Source: Capitulum mitella (taxonomy: Eukaryota > Arthropoda > Thecostraca > Pollicipedomorpha > Pollicipedidae). From it: a DNA stretch of 64,000 nt. The stretch covers positions 20,584,596 to 20,648,595 of the forward strand of contig CP099844.1 of NCBI GenBank assembly GCA_030062745.1. The letters are read 5' to 3'. Both the position numbers and the translations under genes were made by a program. Shown here one piece after another: positions 36,662 to 50,800 of this stretch. The first letter of the stretch is position 1. The number at the start of each line of letters is the position of its first letter. The notes beneath the pieces were generated by a model. That model was not told the origin of the DNA, made no database searches, and worked only from the letters and a program-made list of their open reading frames with translations.

Positions 36662-39600
36662 GTCAGTGAATGCCCACTCTGACCCGATCTGAATAAAGTT
36701 TTTGCCCCCTTTTTGCTCGTCGCATCGTCGAGAATGGTCGATATGGTGCGGGTATGGTGGATGTGATAGTGATCGGCCCATTAATGGTCGTTGAGGTGGG
36801 ATGATCGGCCAGGGAATGGTCGGTCTGAGAGTGGTCGGCCTGTTATTAGCCGGCCTAGGAGTGGTCGACATGGGAGTCGTCGCTCTGGGACTGGTCGGTT
36901 GTGAAGTGACCGCCCCGTTCCCGTCCTTAACTTTTGTAAATGTCGGCCAGCGTTGCTGCGGTTTTCCTGTCCGGTCACGGTGGTGCCGGTCGTAACTAGC
37001 CGCTGTTTGCTGGCCTCGACCGGTACGGATGTCGCCGCGGCGTGCTTGTATTGTCACTCAGCGCGTATGTGTCTGCTGCGATGTCCGTATTTCATTATCC
37101 CCGAGAAGGGATTTTTTATAGTGCAGCCGATCGATTCCTGTGGCCACAGTCAATCTTTGAGCTATTAACTCACATCGGTCACGACCGCCATGCCGTGCCT
37201 TGCGTGGCCGTTGGACGTACGATCGAGTTGGAAAGCAGGATAGGGTTTTCCGAAGTGCAGTTCCGCTGATGGGATTTGGCGAAGTAAGGCAATAACGCTT
37301 GATGGCGGCGCGTGTGGCTCATCTCCGCGACGTCAGAGGGTTGGCCCTTGCTTCCATTGTTTTGAGTACAGGGCAGCGTGCGCTACAGCGAGCTCGTATC
37401 CTTGTAATAGACATCGTCGCATTTTGTCTGTATAACCTGCGCTTAACAACTAACCATTCGACGAAGCTTTCTAATTTTTCTCCTCGGTGTCCCCGAAAGT
37501 TCGGTGTAGCCAGTCGAGGCCGTTCCTTTATGATGCGATTGCCAGCTTATGTTTGCATTTCATGTGAGGTATGAATAAAAATGGATTTCGGAAAAAAACA
37601 GCTTGGGCGAGATTAGGATTGTCGTCGCCGGACACGTGAGCGCCATGCCCAGCTCGAACTGTGCACTTCTCGACGCCTCTCAGGTCATACAGCTCGCCCA
37701 CATAATTGTTTAAAATAGGAAACGCCAGGAATGTAAAACCCTCCAATGCGGGGACTTGCTGGTCGGTCATGTATAATGTGGCCTGGATCGGCGTCCCGTT
37801 ACAGAGATCCACCGCGCCCTGGAGCTGCTGGAGGACTACCGCCGCCACCTGGTGGACGCCCACGAACTGCAGCTGGCCGCCGCCATCGAGAAACTCATCT
37901 TCGTCTTCAAGTCTCGCCTGTTCCAGGCGCTGATCGGTGAGTTTCCGGCCGACGGTTCGCCCGCTGTATTCTTCATCACTGGTCCGGTCAGGCGTAATGC
38001 TGGTGCCCTGCGTGCCAGTGGGCAATGTGATTGGCGGTTGGGCGTTTGTTGGAGGTTATTTGCCGACGTTTCGACCGCCTCGTTCATTCTGCGTATCTGG
38101 TTCCAACGCTAGTTGTCGGGAGGACCAGATACGAACGAGATTCAGACGACGAGAAGAAAAACAAAATAAAACGAAGAACAAAACCTGCACGGACCAGATT
38201 CGAACCAGAAACTTTTGGGCCCGGAGTCGAACGACGCTTCTGCCAGACACCAGACGGGCTTACACCCGCTGGCCTGCCGTCTGTCCGGCCTGTCTGCTGT
38301 CTGTTCAGGTGCTGCTGCCACTTTTTCGGTGATGCTGTGCCTCCGACGTTTTTGCTGTGTGCTTTGGCGTGTCTGCTGCCAGCCGGCTGTGTCCGCTGTC
38401 TACCTGGTGCGTGGTCTGTCTGCTGTGTCTGCTGTCTGGTCCTGCATATGCTGTCTGTTGTGTCTGTTGTTTGGCCTGGTTCGTGCTCTGTTTTGTCTGC
38501 TGCCTGACCCTGTGCGGGCTCTGTCTACTGTCGGCTGTCTGCTGTCTGGCCCGGTGCGGGCTCTGTCTGCTGTCGGCTGTCTGCTGTCTGGCCCTGTGTG
38601 ACGCGGTCGTCAGCCGTCTCCGCTCAGGCGCCGTCCCCTGCATTGATCTGAGCTGGCCGGTTGGCCTGGTCGTCACGTGGCGTCATGCTCAGCCAGCTGG
38701 GCGCCGATTACCCCCCCCCCCCCGCTTCTCCGCCTAGGTGGGGTCCGGTCACGTGCGGCCGGGCTTCCGCCGAGTAGTCCGGTCACAGTAGAGGTTCGAA
38801 CGTGGCCTTTTGATGGGGATCTGTATCTTCCGCACGTTGCCCGCTGGTCCCAGTTTGGCCCGCGTCGTCAGCTGGACGTCAGGTGGGGGCATTACACCGG
38901 GCTTGTTGGGGTGCTTTTGGCGCGCAGCCAACCGCAGTAATGGATTTCTCGCGTTGGAGATGGTCTCGCTAAATGTTGTGGACGTGCCCTTTGTCACGCC
39001 TTCTCCACTGCTCTCCCGACGGCGAACCTTTTGGTTCGGGATCCGATAATGGATGAAACTTGGGAACGTGGTCATTCGCTGGTGATGCGTTTCAGTAGAT
39101 GAAACTTATTCCCACTTTTTTTTGCCTCCAGTAAGTCTGAAACTTTTTACCGCTGGGTGAAAAATTGTGTTCGCCTGCTAGCAGAGGCGTAGCCAGGGAG
39201 AGGGGGCATAGTCGATCTCTTGAGGGTTGAAAACTTTGACGTTTCCTTACTCACCAGAAACAACATAAATATAGTTTTCCGGAACTTGCAAATAGAGTAG
39301 CCGAAATCCGAAAACTTCTCAATTTTGAGTGGGGCTAGGTTTGCCCTTGCCCCTCCTTGACGAAATCCTGACTGCGCCGTTGTCTGCAAAACGAATTTGC
39401 CATCTTCCGAGATGGCCGTCTTGAACGGCGAAGTTTTTGAAAACCACCTGATGGTGTTTGTATCGGCCACGGCCAGCCCACGGAGGCGGAATCGGCCTGC
39501 CATTGTTCAGGAATAACGCCCAGACGTGTCAGTCCAGGTCTGATGTGTGTAAGACAGCAGAGTGATGTACTTCGTGCTGTGTAGGTATCTCGGCGGTGAC

Positions 39601-42600
39601 CGTCCGGGGTCGCTCCGCCGCTGGTTCAGCCGGTCTCGGCAGGACCGCACCACCTGGCCCGGAGGTGTCCGCATGGCGCAGCCGGCCCTCCTGACTTTGT
39701 CTCTGTTGACTTCGAGGGTTGCTCACTCGGGTGCCACTGGTCTTCGGGTGTTATCCTTTTCCGTCTACATCATCGCTGACTGGACCCATTTCGACTTCCG
39801 TAATGTCAACTCATTCAGTGCGTTGGGCACGGTCCGTTTTCCCCGGCTCGTGGGGGCGTTCGGCCTCACCGTCTCTGCTGGTTGCGCGGCGTTGCTGACC
39901 CGGTCTCTGGGCCGGGCTCCCGCGGCGCGGCCTGGACCTTGGACCCGGCGGCGGCCGGCGGCGGCGCCCGGTGCCGATCGATGGCCGGTGGCCGCCGCCG
40001 GAGGCGCCGTGCGTGCGCGACCGGCGGTCCGCGGCCGAGCCATTCCCGGCCGACACAGCCGTCGGCCGACTCCCGTCTGTCTGTCCCCGCCCTCGCTTGT
40101 CTCCGGCAGGCCTCCCCCCGTCTGTCTTCAGGAGGTTCCCCTTGTCTGTCCCGGTAAGCCTCCCCTTTCTGTCTTCGGAAGGCCTCCCCCCGTCTGTCTC
40201 CAGGAGGTTCTCCCTGTCTGTCCCGGTAAGCCTTCCCTTCTGTCTCCGGCAGGCCTCCCCCCGTCTGTCTCCAGGAGGTTCCCCTTGTCTGTTCCGGTAA
40301 GCCTCCCTTCTGTGTTCGGAAGGCCTCCCCCCGTCTGTCTCCAGGAGGTTCTCCCTGTCTGTCCCGGTAAGCCTTCCTTCGCTCGGAAGGCCTCCCCTGT
40401 CTCCGGGCCCCCGTCTCCGAATGGGCTCCCTTGGCCGTGTCCGGAAGCCGTCCCAGTCTTTCCCCGGAGGCCTCTTCCGGGAACCGTCCTGCCGCCTACT
40501 CCAACTTTCCCCGGCCAGCGATGTCCAGTTCTCGTCCACTTTGGCTCGTCCGAGTCATTTGTATCATATCTTGCTATTATTACGAAATTTAGGCTGTACG
40601 TAAGGTATGTACGCATAGCGCCAGTGGATCGGCCAAAATCAAAAAAGCAACATTTAGACCTTTCTTAGCGAACTCCGTCTGTATCTCGAACAGATGAAGC
40701 ACATGTGGCCGGATGTCGGGTACAGCGCCGTCCGTTTGTCCGCCGGAACGTGCCGCGATCGGGGGTCACTCGCCGGACGGGCGGAGGGAGTTTTTGCCGA
40801 CCGCTGGCGGCCCGGCTCGGCCGGTCTGGCCATCCCGCGCGCCGCGTCAATACCGGACTCCGGCGCCGGAAGTGGTCGACGACGTCCTGCGTGGCGCGGC
40901 GCCCGGCAGACGGCTGTCTCTGTGCCGGCGGGACGCGGGCGGCCGCCGCCGGTCCTGCCGTCGTTCCCGGGGATGGCAGATTGGCGACAGGGCCGGCCTC
41001 TGGCGGCCCGGCCCGCCTGGCCGGCCGGCCGCCGCCCGCCCCGCCATCAGGGCCCGGGGGACGGAAGGGATTGGTGGCAGTGTCCACTGGCCGGACAGTC
41101 CTGCTGGGCTCTCCGCCTGCGGTTGGTCCGAGCAGCAGGAAGCGTAGTTCTCGCCACGAGGGCGCGAGTGCACGTGTGTCGCCTACTTACCGGATTGTGA
41201 CAATGCTTGCGTGTCATTGCACAAGCGCAATGGAAACGTTCCTGCTCTCCCGACTTTGGACTCGTGCTGGAGCTCATGACGACGGGGCTTGGCGGAGGCG
41301 CTAGCGCCTTGAGCCGTAACCGACCCGGGTTAATGGACGAGCTGCGGCCGCCCTGTCGGCCGTCTTTACATGTCTTGGCTGACGCCAACGCCCCGAGCTC
41401 CCGTGCCCCGCCACCACTAGGCCGTCAATCGGCAGTCTTGTGTCGTGGCTGCGCCGAGGTCACCGACGCGGGAGAGCTCAGGAGACTGCTGTGGGTCGGG
41501 CCTTTTATGTTTCACCGCGTGGTTCTGGGAGAGAACAGCGTGCATTTTTTCCGCTTGGTCCGCTGGCCGTCGGATCCGTCCGGCGTGATGAATGCTTCTT
41601 TCGCCAAGAGACAGTCCGACATCGTTATTCTCCGGCTGGTATGGCAGGCCGGTCAAGACACCATTGGTCCTCCATTGTTGTCCTGTGTTGCGTATCTCGA
41701 GTGGCGGGTCAGGAGGGCGCAGGACGGCGGGCATCTGCATGGCGCGGCCATTAGTGGCGCCGTGGCCGGCTGGGGACGGCCAGCGGAGATTTCTAGCGAA
41801 CAAGACGCCTTAACCGTCAGAGGCGGCTGTGCTGTGACCTGCCGCGCCGCTTTGGCTGCAACCACCGCAGATCGCTGACGGGGGAGGGAGGGAGGGGCGT
41901 GTCGTGACCTGCCAGTCAGTGTGCCGGGGTCGGGAGGCAATGCCGGCGATCGGTGTGACGTTAGGCGTTGGCGCTGAGTCGATCTGTCCGGCCCGCTGAC
42001 GCGCCGTCGGCCGGCGCCGAGAGCACCATCAGCGCGCCAGACCGAGGCGATATTGCGCCGCGTGGCGTGCGGCCGGCGTCCGGCCCGCCGCCGCCGCCGC
42101 CGCCGCCGCTGACGCCGGAGCAAGAGCGTCCGACCGACCGAACAGGGCGGCGTCTGAGCCCCGACCGAACAGGACGACTTCTTAGCCCCGGGCGAACAAA
42201 TCTGCGTCTGAGTCCCGACTAGAGCTGAGGATTCGAATTCGCAGGATTCGACTAGATTTGAATCTTGGGAATCCTCGAATCCTGAAAACGAGGATTCAAA
42301 CCTCGAAAATCAAGACCCGAATCTGAAAAAAACACATTGAAATGCTGGAAACTGCTGTTTTAATATGTCAATATTTGCACTGAAATATGCTCTATACTCG
42401 GATTTTCTTCAGATAAACTAAACGTAATGTGTGATAAACTAAATGTATTTGTCGGTGATGCATCGGATGGAGTCGCCCGTTCCGCGTTTTATTACATTGA
42501 ATTAATTATTACCGGACTGAGCTGCTGTACGTACTGCTTTTACTCTGCCAGCACCATTTTGCGGGTTTGCTGTTTCACTGGTTTTCTGTCAAAGGTTTCG

Positions 42601-43961
42601 AGATTTCGATGCGAAGACTCGAATTTATTCGAACCTGTTGGAATCTCGAGTGCCAGTCCGAATCCGAATCCATCCGTCCTAAGATTCCAAAATGCATGCG
42701 AAGCCTTCGCTATAGCCCCGACCGAACAAAGCAACGTTTGAACCCGGATCGAACAACGTAGTGTCTGAAACCCGACGAACAGGGGAACGTCCGAACCCAG
42801 AACATTGCGACATCTCAGCTCCGACCGAACTATGCAACATCCGAGCCTTTGGTGGGCAAGGTAATGGCTGAAGCCTTGCCGAATAAGGGGCGTCGGAGCC
42901 CCAACCGAAGAGGGTGACGTCTGAAGCCCCGCCGAACAAGGTAATGTCTGAGCTCCCTCTGAACAAGGCAGCCTCTGAGCTCTGATCGAACAAGACAACA
43001 TTTGTGTTCCGACTGAACACGGCAACGTCTGAAGTCTGGCCGAACAAGGCGGCGTCTCAGCCGCGACCCACGTCGTCGGCTGCCGTCAGGACAGACACGA
43101 TAAAGCGAATAGACCTCTTGGCCCCGGTCCTGGTGCCGTTGCTGACGGGTGTGGCGAACCTGTCATGCCCCGGCACGGCGGGCGTCGGCCCCGGCTGCGG
43201 AGACACGTTTCTGGCTCTGCGCCGCTGCCTGTGGCGCCTGTGGCGCGCCGGGGCCGTTTGCGGCGCGCCGGCGGCGATGTTTGTCAGCTGGATGAGAAAT
43301 GGACCCGTCGTGAATAAACGGAACTGGGCGCTGCTGCGGCCGCCGACTGCTGCCGCTTGTTTGGAAGAGCCGGCCGGCCACTGATATGCGGCGAAACTGG
43401 CGCCCGGAGGTACAACGGCGGGCCTGCGAGAGCGAGCCGGATGCAGCGGCGAAGTTGGCAGCAGTGGGAGACAAAGTTGGCTGGTGATGATGAAGTTGGA
43501 TGGGAGCCGGAGATGTTTTGCTCGCTCGCGGGTGCGTCTGTTCCGTTTGATTTCGATGTTCGTAGTGGGATATGCTTACTTGTGAGGTTGAGCTTCTTTG
43601 GTACGAAAAAAGTGGAAACGCACATGAGCGGAAAACGTGATCTCAAGCGCACTGTGGGCGAGTGTTTTGGGCCAGGGGTCTGTACTTTTCGTAGTAATAG
43701 AACAAAGGTGGGACAGAATTATTAAACAGAATAACGAAACAAGAGAAAAGACTGGATTATAACAAAACAAAGGCAACAGTGCCAGGGGTGTCAGTTCCTG
43801 TAAATCGTTGGGTGGGCCGAGCCGTCGGCCCGACGACCTAACCTTCCCCAAATGTAGGTTTCGCAACGGATTTAGCCCACGTTATTTTGATCAGTGGATA
43901 TTTTTGAGTGTTTCGTTACAGAATTTTTGAGTTTTTCAAATAAAAATAGTGCATATCCCAT

Positions 43962-44012
<51 letters not shown>

Positions 44013-44685
44013 CCCGAATAAGTTGTTTTGATAGGGACGGTTACGGGCTGATTGAAATGAATCATTTTTGAACAAACAAAGATAAGGCCAATCGACGCAT
44101 GCTTCGTTTCTCAGATCACCTCCTTCCAAATATTGTGTCAAATTTCCGCTTAGGAAATCAAAATGCCCTAAGGCCAAACCGTTTCGCACATGCTTCAACA
44201 TCAAATTTAACATGGCCTGCAACGGGCCAAACCTATTTCCTAAATGCACATGCTAGTGCATAACAGATGCTTCGACGTATGTTAGTCCTTATCACAGGAC
44301 CAGCCAGCAAACTGAACGAAGGAAGAACCAACCGATTATATGAGTCGTACCACAAGAAAATGTTTAAATTTGCCAGTCAAAAAAGCGACAGAGCATTGCA
44401 GAACCCCATGGATCTTGATGAACGCAGTCGCGTGGAAAGTTGGACAGTGCGCATGGGCACTGTTCGGGGGTGTCGATTTGTATTCTTTCGAGGGGGCTCT
44501 GGCCCACCCAATGTTGATTTGGGTCCGTCCAATGTTGATTTGGGCCTGTCCAATGTTTTCTGCCGGTTTTAAAGGGAACTGGGCAAAAATAACGGAAGAA
44601 ACTGCCGCCGTAGCTAAAAAATCAGCAGAAAGTAAAGAACAAGGCATAAAGTAATGTATCTATCTACCTTTCTTATCTTACCTAG

Positions 44686-44736
<51 letters not shown>

Positions 44737-44817
44737 GAAGATGGAAAGGTAGATAGATACATTATCTTATCTTATCTTACACATACATCTTATCTAACCT
44801 AGGAAGATATATATATA

Positions 44818-44861
<44 letters not shown>

Positions 44862-47800
44862 GTAGGATGGAAAGGTAGATAGATACATTACTTTATGCCT
44901 TGTTCTTTACTTTTTGCTGATTTTTTTAGCTACGGCGGCAGTTTCTTCCGTTATTTTTGCCCAGTTCCCTTTAAAACCGGCAGAAAACATTGGACAGGCC
45001 CAAATCAACATTGGACGGACCCAAATCAACATTGGGTGGGCCAGAGCCCCCTCGAAAGAATACAAATCAACACCCCCGAACAGTGCCCATGCGCACTGTC
45101 CAACTTTCCACGCGACTGCGTTCATCAAGATCCATCAATGCTCTGTCGCTTTTTTGACTGGCAAATTTAAACATTTTCTTGTGGTACGACTCATATAATC
45201 GGTTGGTTCTTCCTTCGTTCAGTTTGCTGGCTGGTCCTGTGATAAGGACTAACATACGTCGAAGCATCTGTTATGCACTAGAATGTGCATTTAGGAAATA
45301 GGTTTGGCCCGTTGCAGGCCATGTTAAATTTGATGTTGAAGCATGTGCGAAACGATTTGGCCTTAGGGCATTTTGATTTCCTAAGCGGAAATTTGACACA
45401 ATATTTGGAAGGAGGTGATCTGAGAAACGAAGCATGCGTCGATTGGCCTTATCTTTGTTTGTTCAAAAATGATTCATTTCAATCAGCCCGTAACCGTCCC
45501 TATCAAAACAACTTATTAGGGTGTCGCCAGTGACGTCACGGTCCTCGACAAATTGGAGACCGGCGTGAGCCGGCCGTCAGCTGGCTAGCCGATTATGACA
45601 GCTATGTTTACTTACGATGAGCTTCGACGGGGAACGGGATTGGGCATTATCTGCTTGTATGTCGTATTTGATTGTATCAGTAGATGCAGTTTTATGTTGT
45701 CGTGGATCCGTTTAGGATGGCTTTGGCGTGGGGTTAAACAATGACAGAGCTTTGAGGACCGGGACAGTTGCAAGCATGTTGCAGGAGTGGGAGGCCTTGC
45801 CAGGCGATCGAGCCTTGGCAGGATCCTGTATAGGGCCTTGGGCAAGATTGGTGTGGGGTAGACCGCACGTAGCTGTCAGCCGTAGACTAGGCTATTGTTT
45901 CATATGTTTGGCTTCTCTTGTATTTAACATGCTTTATGTCGAAATAATGCAGAAGTGCGCGAGTTAACACGACTGTCTTACAGACTTAACACGACTGTCC
46001 GCATACTGGCGGCATATCGCCTTTGACGTCACGCCAGACGCTACTTTGGCTGGACGGTCTTACCTGAACTTTCAGGACCTTGATGTCAACAACCCAGTGT
46101 AGGTGAATAAATTTGCCCACATTTTTGTCAGTAGACTATGTATTTTTTATGTATCCGCTTCACAAATGCGTAAAGCAAGCGTGCACATAACAGAGTAATG
46201 TGAGATACAACAGCCGTGGATAAAGCTATAGAAAAAAGGTAGGCCGTGACTGAAGCAGAGTTCGACGGCTGTCAGGCCCAGGCTACTGTGACGACCTATT
46301 CAGTTTTGTCTGTCACCGTGAGCATCGTCAACAAACCGAATTTCTGAGGTATTGAGGTAAAAGGCTAGCTGCAAATATAAGCCAATCACCAGACAGGAAT
46401 TTTGCGCGCAAAAGCAGATCGAGCTGGGCGCTGATTGGTACAGGTACCTTACGTCAGCTGGGGAGCACATTTTATCGATTGGGCCATTGGCGTAGCCAGG
46501 AATTTTTTCGGGTGGGTCCTAGGGGGTGAGGGGCCCCTTGAACACTACAGGGGGCCAGGGGCGCAGCCAGGATTTTCTAAAGGAGGGGAGGGCGGAGCTC
46601 AGTGTGAACTGAAATCGTACGAAAACCGTCTGCCGGGAAGACGATGTGCGATGGTTTTCGCAAAAACTGCGGGCCTAAGGGGAAGAGCCCGGGCCCCCCG
46701 CCCCTTTGCTGCGCCTGTGCGGGGGCCCCATAGCCAGGGGCGCTGTTTTGTATAAATGAATTGGGGGAGGGGGTAGATGAAGTGGGCCTCTCAGCCTAAC
46801 CTCTTCCCAAATGTGAGTTTCTCAACTTCTGAGCGGATTTAGGGCACTTTGTTTTGACTGGCCGACGTTATCCCATGGCAGGAGGATCTTTCCTGGTTGG
46901 CGGCTCCTTTGCAGAGGAGCATCCTTTCCTGTGCTGGCCTTTTGGTAGGTGCATGCCGGGGCACTCACCCTTTCCGGCCAAGGGCCCCCGCTATCCGCCA
47001 GAGGGGACTTAGCCTGGGGTCTTGGGGCCCTTTGCAAAGGAGTGGGTTGTGTTTTCCGGCCAGGAGGGCTCCATTAGGCCAATGTCAGGGGAGCCCCTTG
47101 ATGGGCCAAAAAATTTCGGGGGGGTTCCAGGGCCCCTGGGGCCCCCTGGCTACGCTACTGGATCAGCCGTTTGTTTTGAGTGGAAAAGCAGTGCAGAGTA
47201 ACTGGCACGTGATGCCGAATCCCCGGTATTCCAGTATTGCGGGTATGTCCTAAGTAGTTATTGCAGATATTTTTGTTATATGACGTGTGTTAAGGTTTCA
47301 TGCCCACTGTGGGTGGTTTTTGAGGTCTTCGGGCAGAAGTTCATCGGACTAAAGTTTGTAGGACAGTAGTTCGTCGGGTACTAGTTCTTAAGGACAAAAG
47401 TTCGTTTAGGCCAAAAGTTCGTCTCCCGAAAATTCGTGTGGACAAAGTTCGTCAAGGACGAAAGTTCGTCTAGGGCAAAAGTTCGTCACGCCAAAGTTCG
47501 TATGGGACAAAAGTTCGTCTAGGACAAAAGTCCGTACTGGACGTAAGTTCGTCTAGGACAAGAGCTCGTCCAGGACAAAAGTTCGTCTCGCAGAAATTCA
47601 TTTCGAACAAAAGTTCGTTTGGGACAGAAGTTCAAGAAGGGTAAAAGGTTAGGTTGGGTTACGTTAGGTCAGGTTATTATTTTAGGTCCGTTTCTTTTCC
47701 GATACGAGCCTTAAGTTTACGAATGCTTGGTTACGAACTTTCATCCTTACGAACGTTTTCCCTTACGAACCTTTCCCTACGATCCTTTTGCATGCGAACC

Positions 47801-50800
47801 TTTTGCAGTACAAACATTTTCCATCAGCAAGACGAATTTGTCCTAGACGAACTTTTGCCGCTGACGAACTCTCCTTCTAGACGAACTTCTGCATGACGGA
47901 CTTTCGTCCCAGGCAAAGTTTTGCCCCGCACGAGTTTTTGTCCTAGACGAACTTCTGCGAGAAGAACTTTTGTCCCAGACGAACTTTTGTCCTAGACGAA
48001 CTTTTGCCCTAGACGAACTTTTGCCCTAGACGAACTTTTGACCTCGACGAACTTTTGCCCTTGATGAACTTTGGCCCTAGACGAACCTTTTTACGGCAAT
48101 CTTGCACGACGAACTTTTGTCCTGAACGAACTTTTGTCCTAGACAAACTTTTACACGGCGAACTTCAGCACGACGAGCTTTTGTCCGACGAACTTAAGTC
48201 CGACAAACTTTTTTTTGCACGGCGAGCTTTTCTACGATACGCACTTTTGCCTTAAAATCGGTTTTTAAAGTTGACAGTGAAAAGCTTATGTGTAAGCGAG
48301 CTCGGACTGTGATCTGTGCTTGTGTTTTTCTTTGTATTTGAAGGTAGGATGCAGGTTAGATGGTACGTACTTATGAAAATTGTTTTGAACCAGTGTTTCT
48401 ATTATACTGAAAAATATGTTTGGCAGTGGTATCACAATTAAGATAAAACCGATCAAGTATGGGGTTGTGCGTTGATTGTGGCTGATTGTGTGTAGCGTAC
48501 CAAGAACCGCCATATTATTTTTATTTTTTTGGGGGCTCTGTTCTCAAAACATGGCATTACCAATGAGATCTTGTGGGTGCTAGGGCAGTATTCAGCGGTG
48601 CTAATTGGCACTAGGTGCGTCTTACCTCGTGTCAGGCGGCCTGTGCAGACCCCCGGACAAAAGTGAGGCAGTACTGGCGTGATCACAGCCACAGAAAAGA
48701 AAAGACTGTCAGTTCCTTTGCCCTCATTATGCTGCGGCATTATGATATTTGAACGTCATGAATTTCACATTTCACCGTCATCAAAAATTAGTCACCTAAA
48801 TTTACATTCAGTAGACATTTAGTCAACATTTGCAGAGCTCTGACACAATATACCATGCCTTGATGTGGAGACTGTTTGAATGCCATGAATGTTATGGAAA
48901 ATAGTCGTTTTCTTGGTGCTCTGTACCCTGACAGACCCTCACACTACTGGAAACTGATGTGGTGCAATATCAGTATTACCTAATCTAAATTGTTTTTTGA
49001 ACTGACCTGGTATAGCAGGGACGTAGAAGGGGGGTCATGGGGGCCGTGCTCCTCCCTGAGCCAGGCAGTCTGCACTAGATATATGAGTTTGCAGGAATAC
49101 GGGATAGTGATCATATATATGTTGCAAAAGCAAACATACGTTTTCCTTTGCGCCAAATATGAAATCAGTTGGATAAAATGGCTGTTTTTGCCATAAATTT
49201 TCGGATATGCCATATCACAAAATCAAATATGTGGCACCCTCCTGAGGAAGATCGTGGCTACGTGCCTGTACGCAGTGATAGGCGCCTTACGTGGTCACGT
49301 GGTCTTGTGATGAATCACCATTTGAGTTCAGCCATAGAAATACGGCTGAACTTTTATATCGCAGTACTGGTCGCCGATGCGAGTGCTGGTGTGGGATGGC
49401 CTTATGGGTACATCCGTTCAACAGCAGGACCAAACGGAGCACGAATTTGCCATCAATTTTACAAAATGAGACGTTTGACCCGACCTAACGAAACCCCTAA
49501 CTGACCCACCAACAAAAACTGCACACCAATCGTAGATGTCGTTCGCAGCAACACGCCGATTTTTTTCGCGGCGCTCTATGACTCCTGGTTTTGCGGAGAT
49601 GAAACAAAAAAAAAAAAAAAACGCAAAACGTGCTTGCTGTAACGGCAGTCCAAAGCCAACGTGCTCCCCAGACGGCGTCACGCAGAGCGCATCTTCAAAG
49701 TCGAGGGACCGCTCGCAACAGCCGCACGTGCTTTCTTCCATGGATCTCAGGATTCTGAGCTATATACATTTTTGGTGACGGCAGTAGCCTAGTAGAACCT
49801 GGGGGGGGGGGGTATGCTGTATCTCATGCAATTGTGCCGTTATTTCTGGACGATGTGGACGTTCCATTAGTTTCAGATGCTAAAAGCTACAGATGCCTGT
49901 GATGATGTCGCAGTGTTCGGCACACCAAACTTAGTGCCTGTTAAACGCTTCCAGGCATTACAATATGGTTTGGTTGTAAATGTTATGAAATAGCGCTAAG
50001 AAATATCGTAAAATACGGATATGGTTGACTTTAGAGGCAGAGTTTCTCCAGATATTTGCCGTTGCTAGTCGGAAGTAAAGCTCTGAGCGAACGGCTTATG
50101 GTAATATTTTCGCCCGAAGCCGGCAATTAAATCTGTTCACCTCGTCTTTTTATCGGAGGCACCTCGGGCTTACCGGCCCTCGGCGCCTCCGATAAAACTC
50201 CGGGTCCGTGCGGGAACATATAGTCCTTGTCCATGACTGTCATGAAGAGAACACCAGACAGAGGTGTAATTGGTGCCGCTGTAAGACCGATCTCATCTGC
50301 GACGATTTTCAAATCCATTGTCCGCGCCGGCGAGACTCGGAATCGACGCAGGCTTATTAGCAGAAAGCAGACGCATCTTCGCTCGCGTCGTGGCGCGATT
50401 TCTCTGTTAGAACGCGACAAGATAGTGTTTGGTCCGTTGTATGGCGTTATTTCATCACCGTTTTGAACACTGCCTGAAGTAGTCCGTTTAGGTATGATCG
50501 AAAACTGACGGTTGAAAGAGCGGCTCGACCGGACCTAGCCTGGGCAAACACGTTTTGAAGACGTTCTGCGCTGTTACCCAGGGCTCACGCAGCCTTGCCG
50601 TTTGGCTTCACCACGTCATAGAGGGATCGATTCTGGTTTAATCTATCGTGTTATATCACTGTGTGCCAACAGTGCTGTGACGCAAGCGTCACGCACCAGC
50701 CAGTGCACCTGGGATCGTCTCGTAGAGGACTTCAGTTTCGTGAGTCCTTCAGTATGAAATTTAACATTCAGAACTGAGACACATTCGACGACTGTTGTGA

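Noticed and set aside
39562-40668. 368-codon open frame
   Set aside because: Passes through the 70-bp minisatellite and GC-rich DNA; opposite strand is equally open; no domain.
40694-41878. Overlapping GC-rich frames (168, 199 and 223 codons)
   Set aside because: No recognisable domain, no splice support, several frames open at once.
43279-43384. ATG frame MFVSWMRNGPVV... in a CpG island as another dlg1 first exon
   Set aside because: Stops after 35 codons without a convincing donor.
43872-45533. Matching open frames of about 80-125 codons in the palindrome arms
   Set aside because: They are the same DNA read from two inverse copies; no known transposase or other domain.
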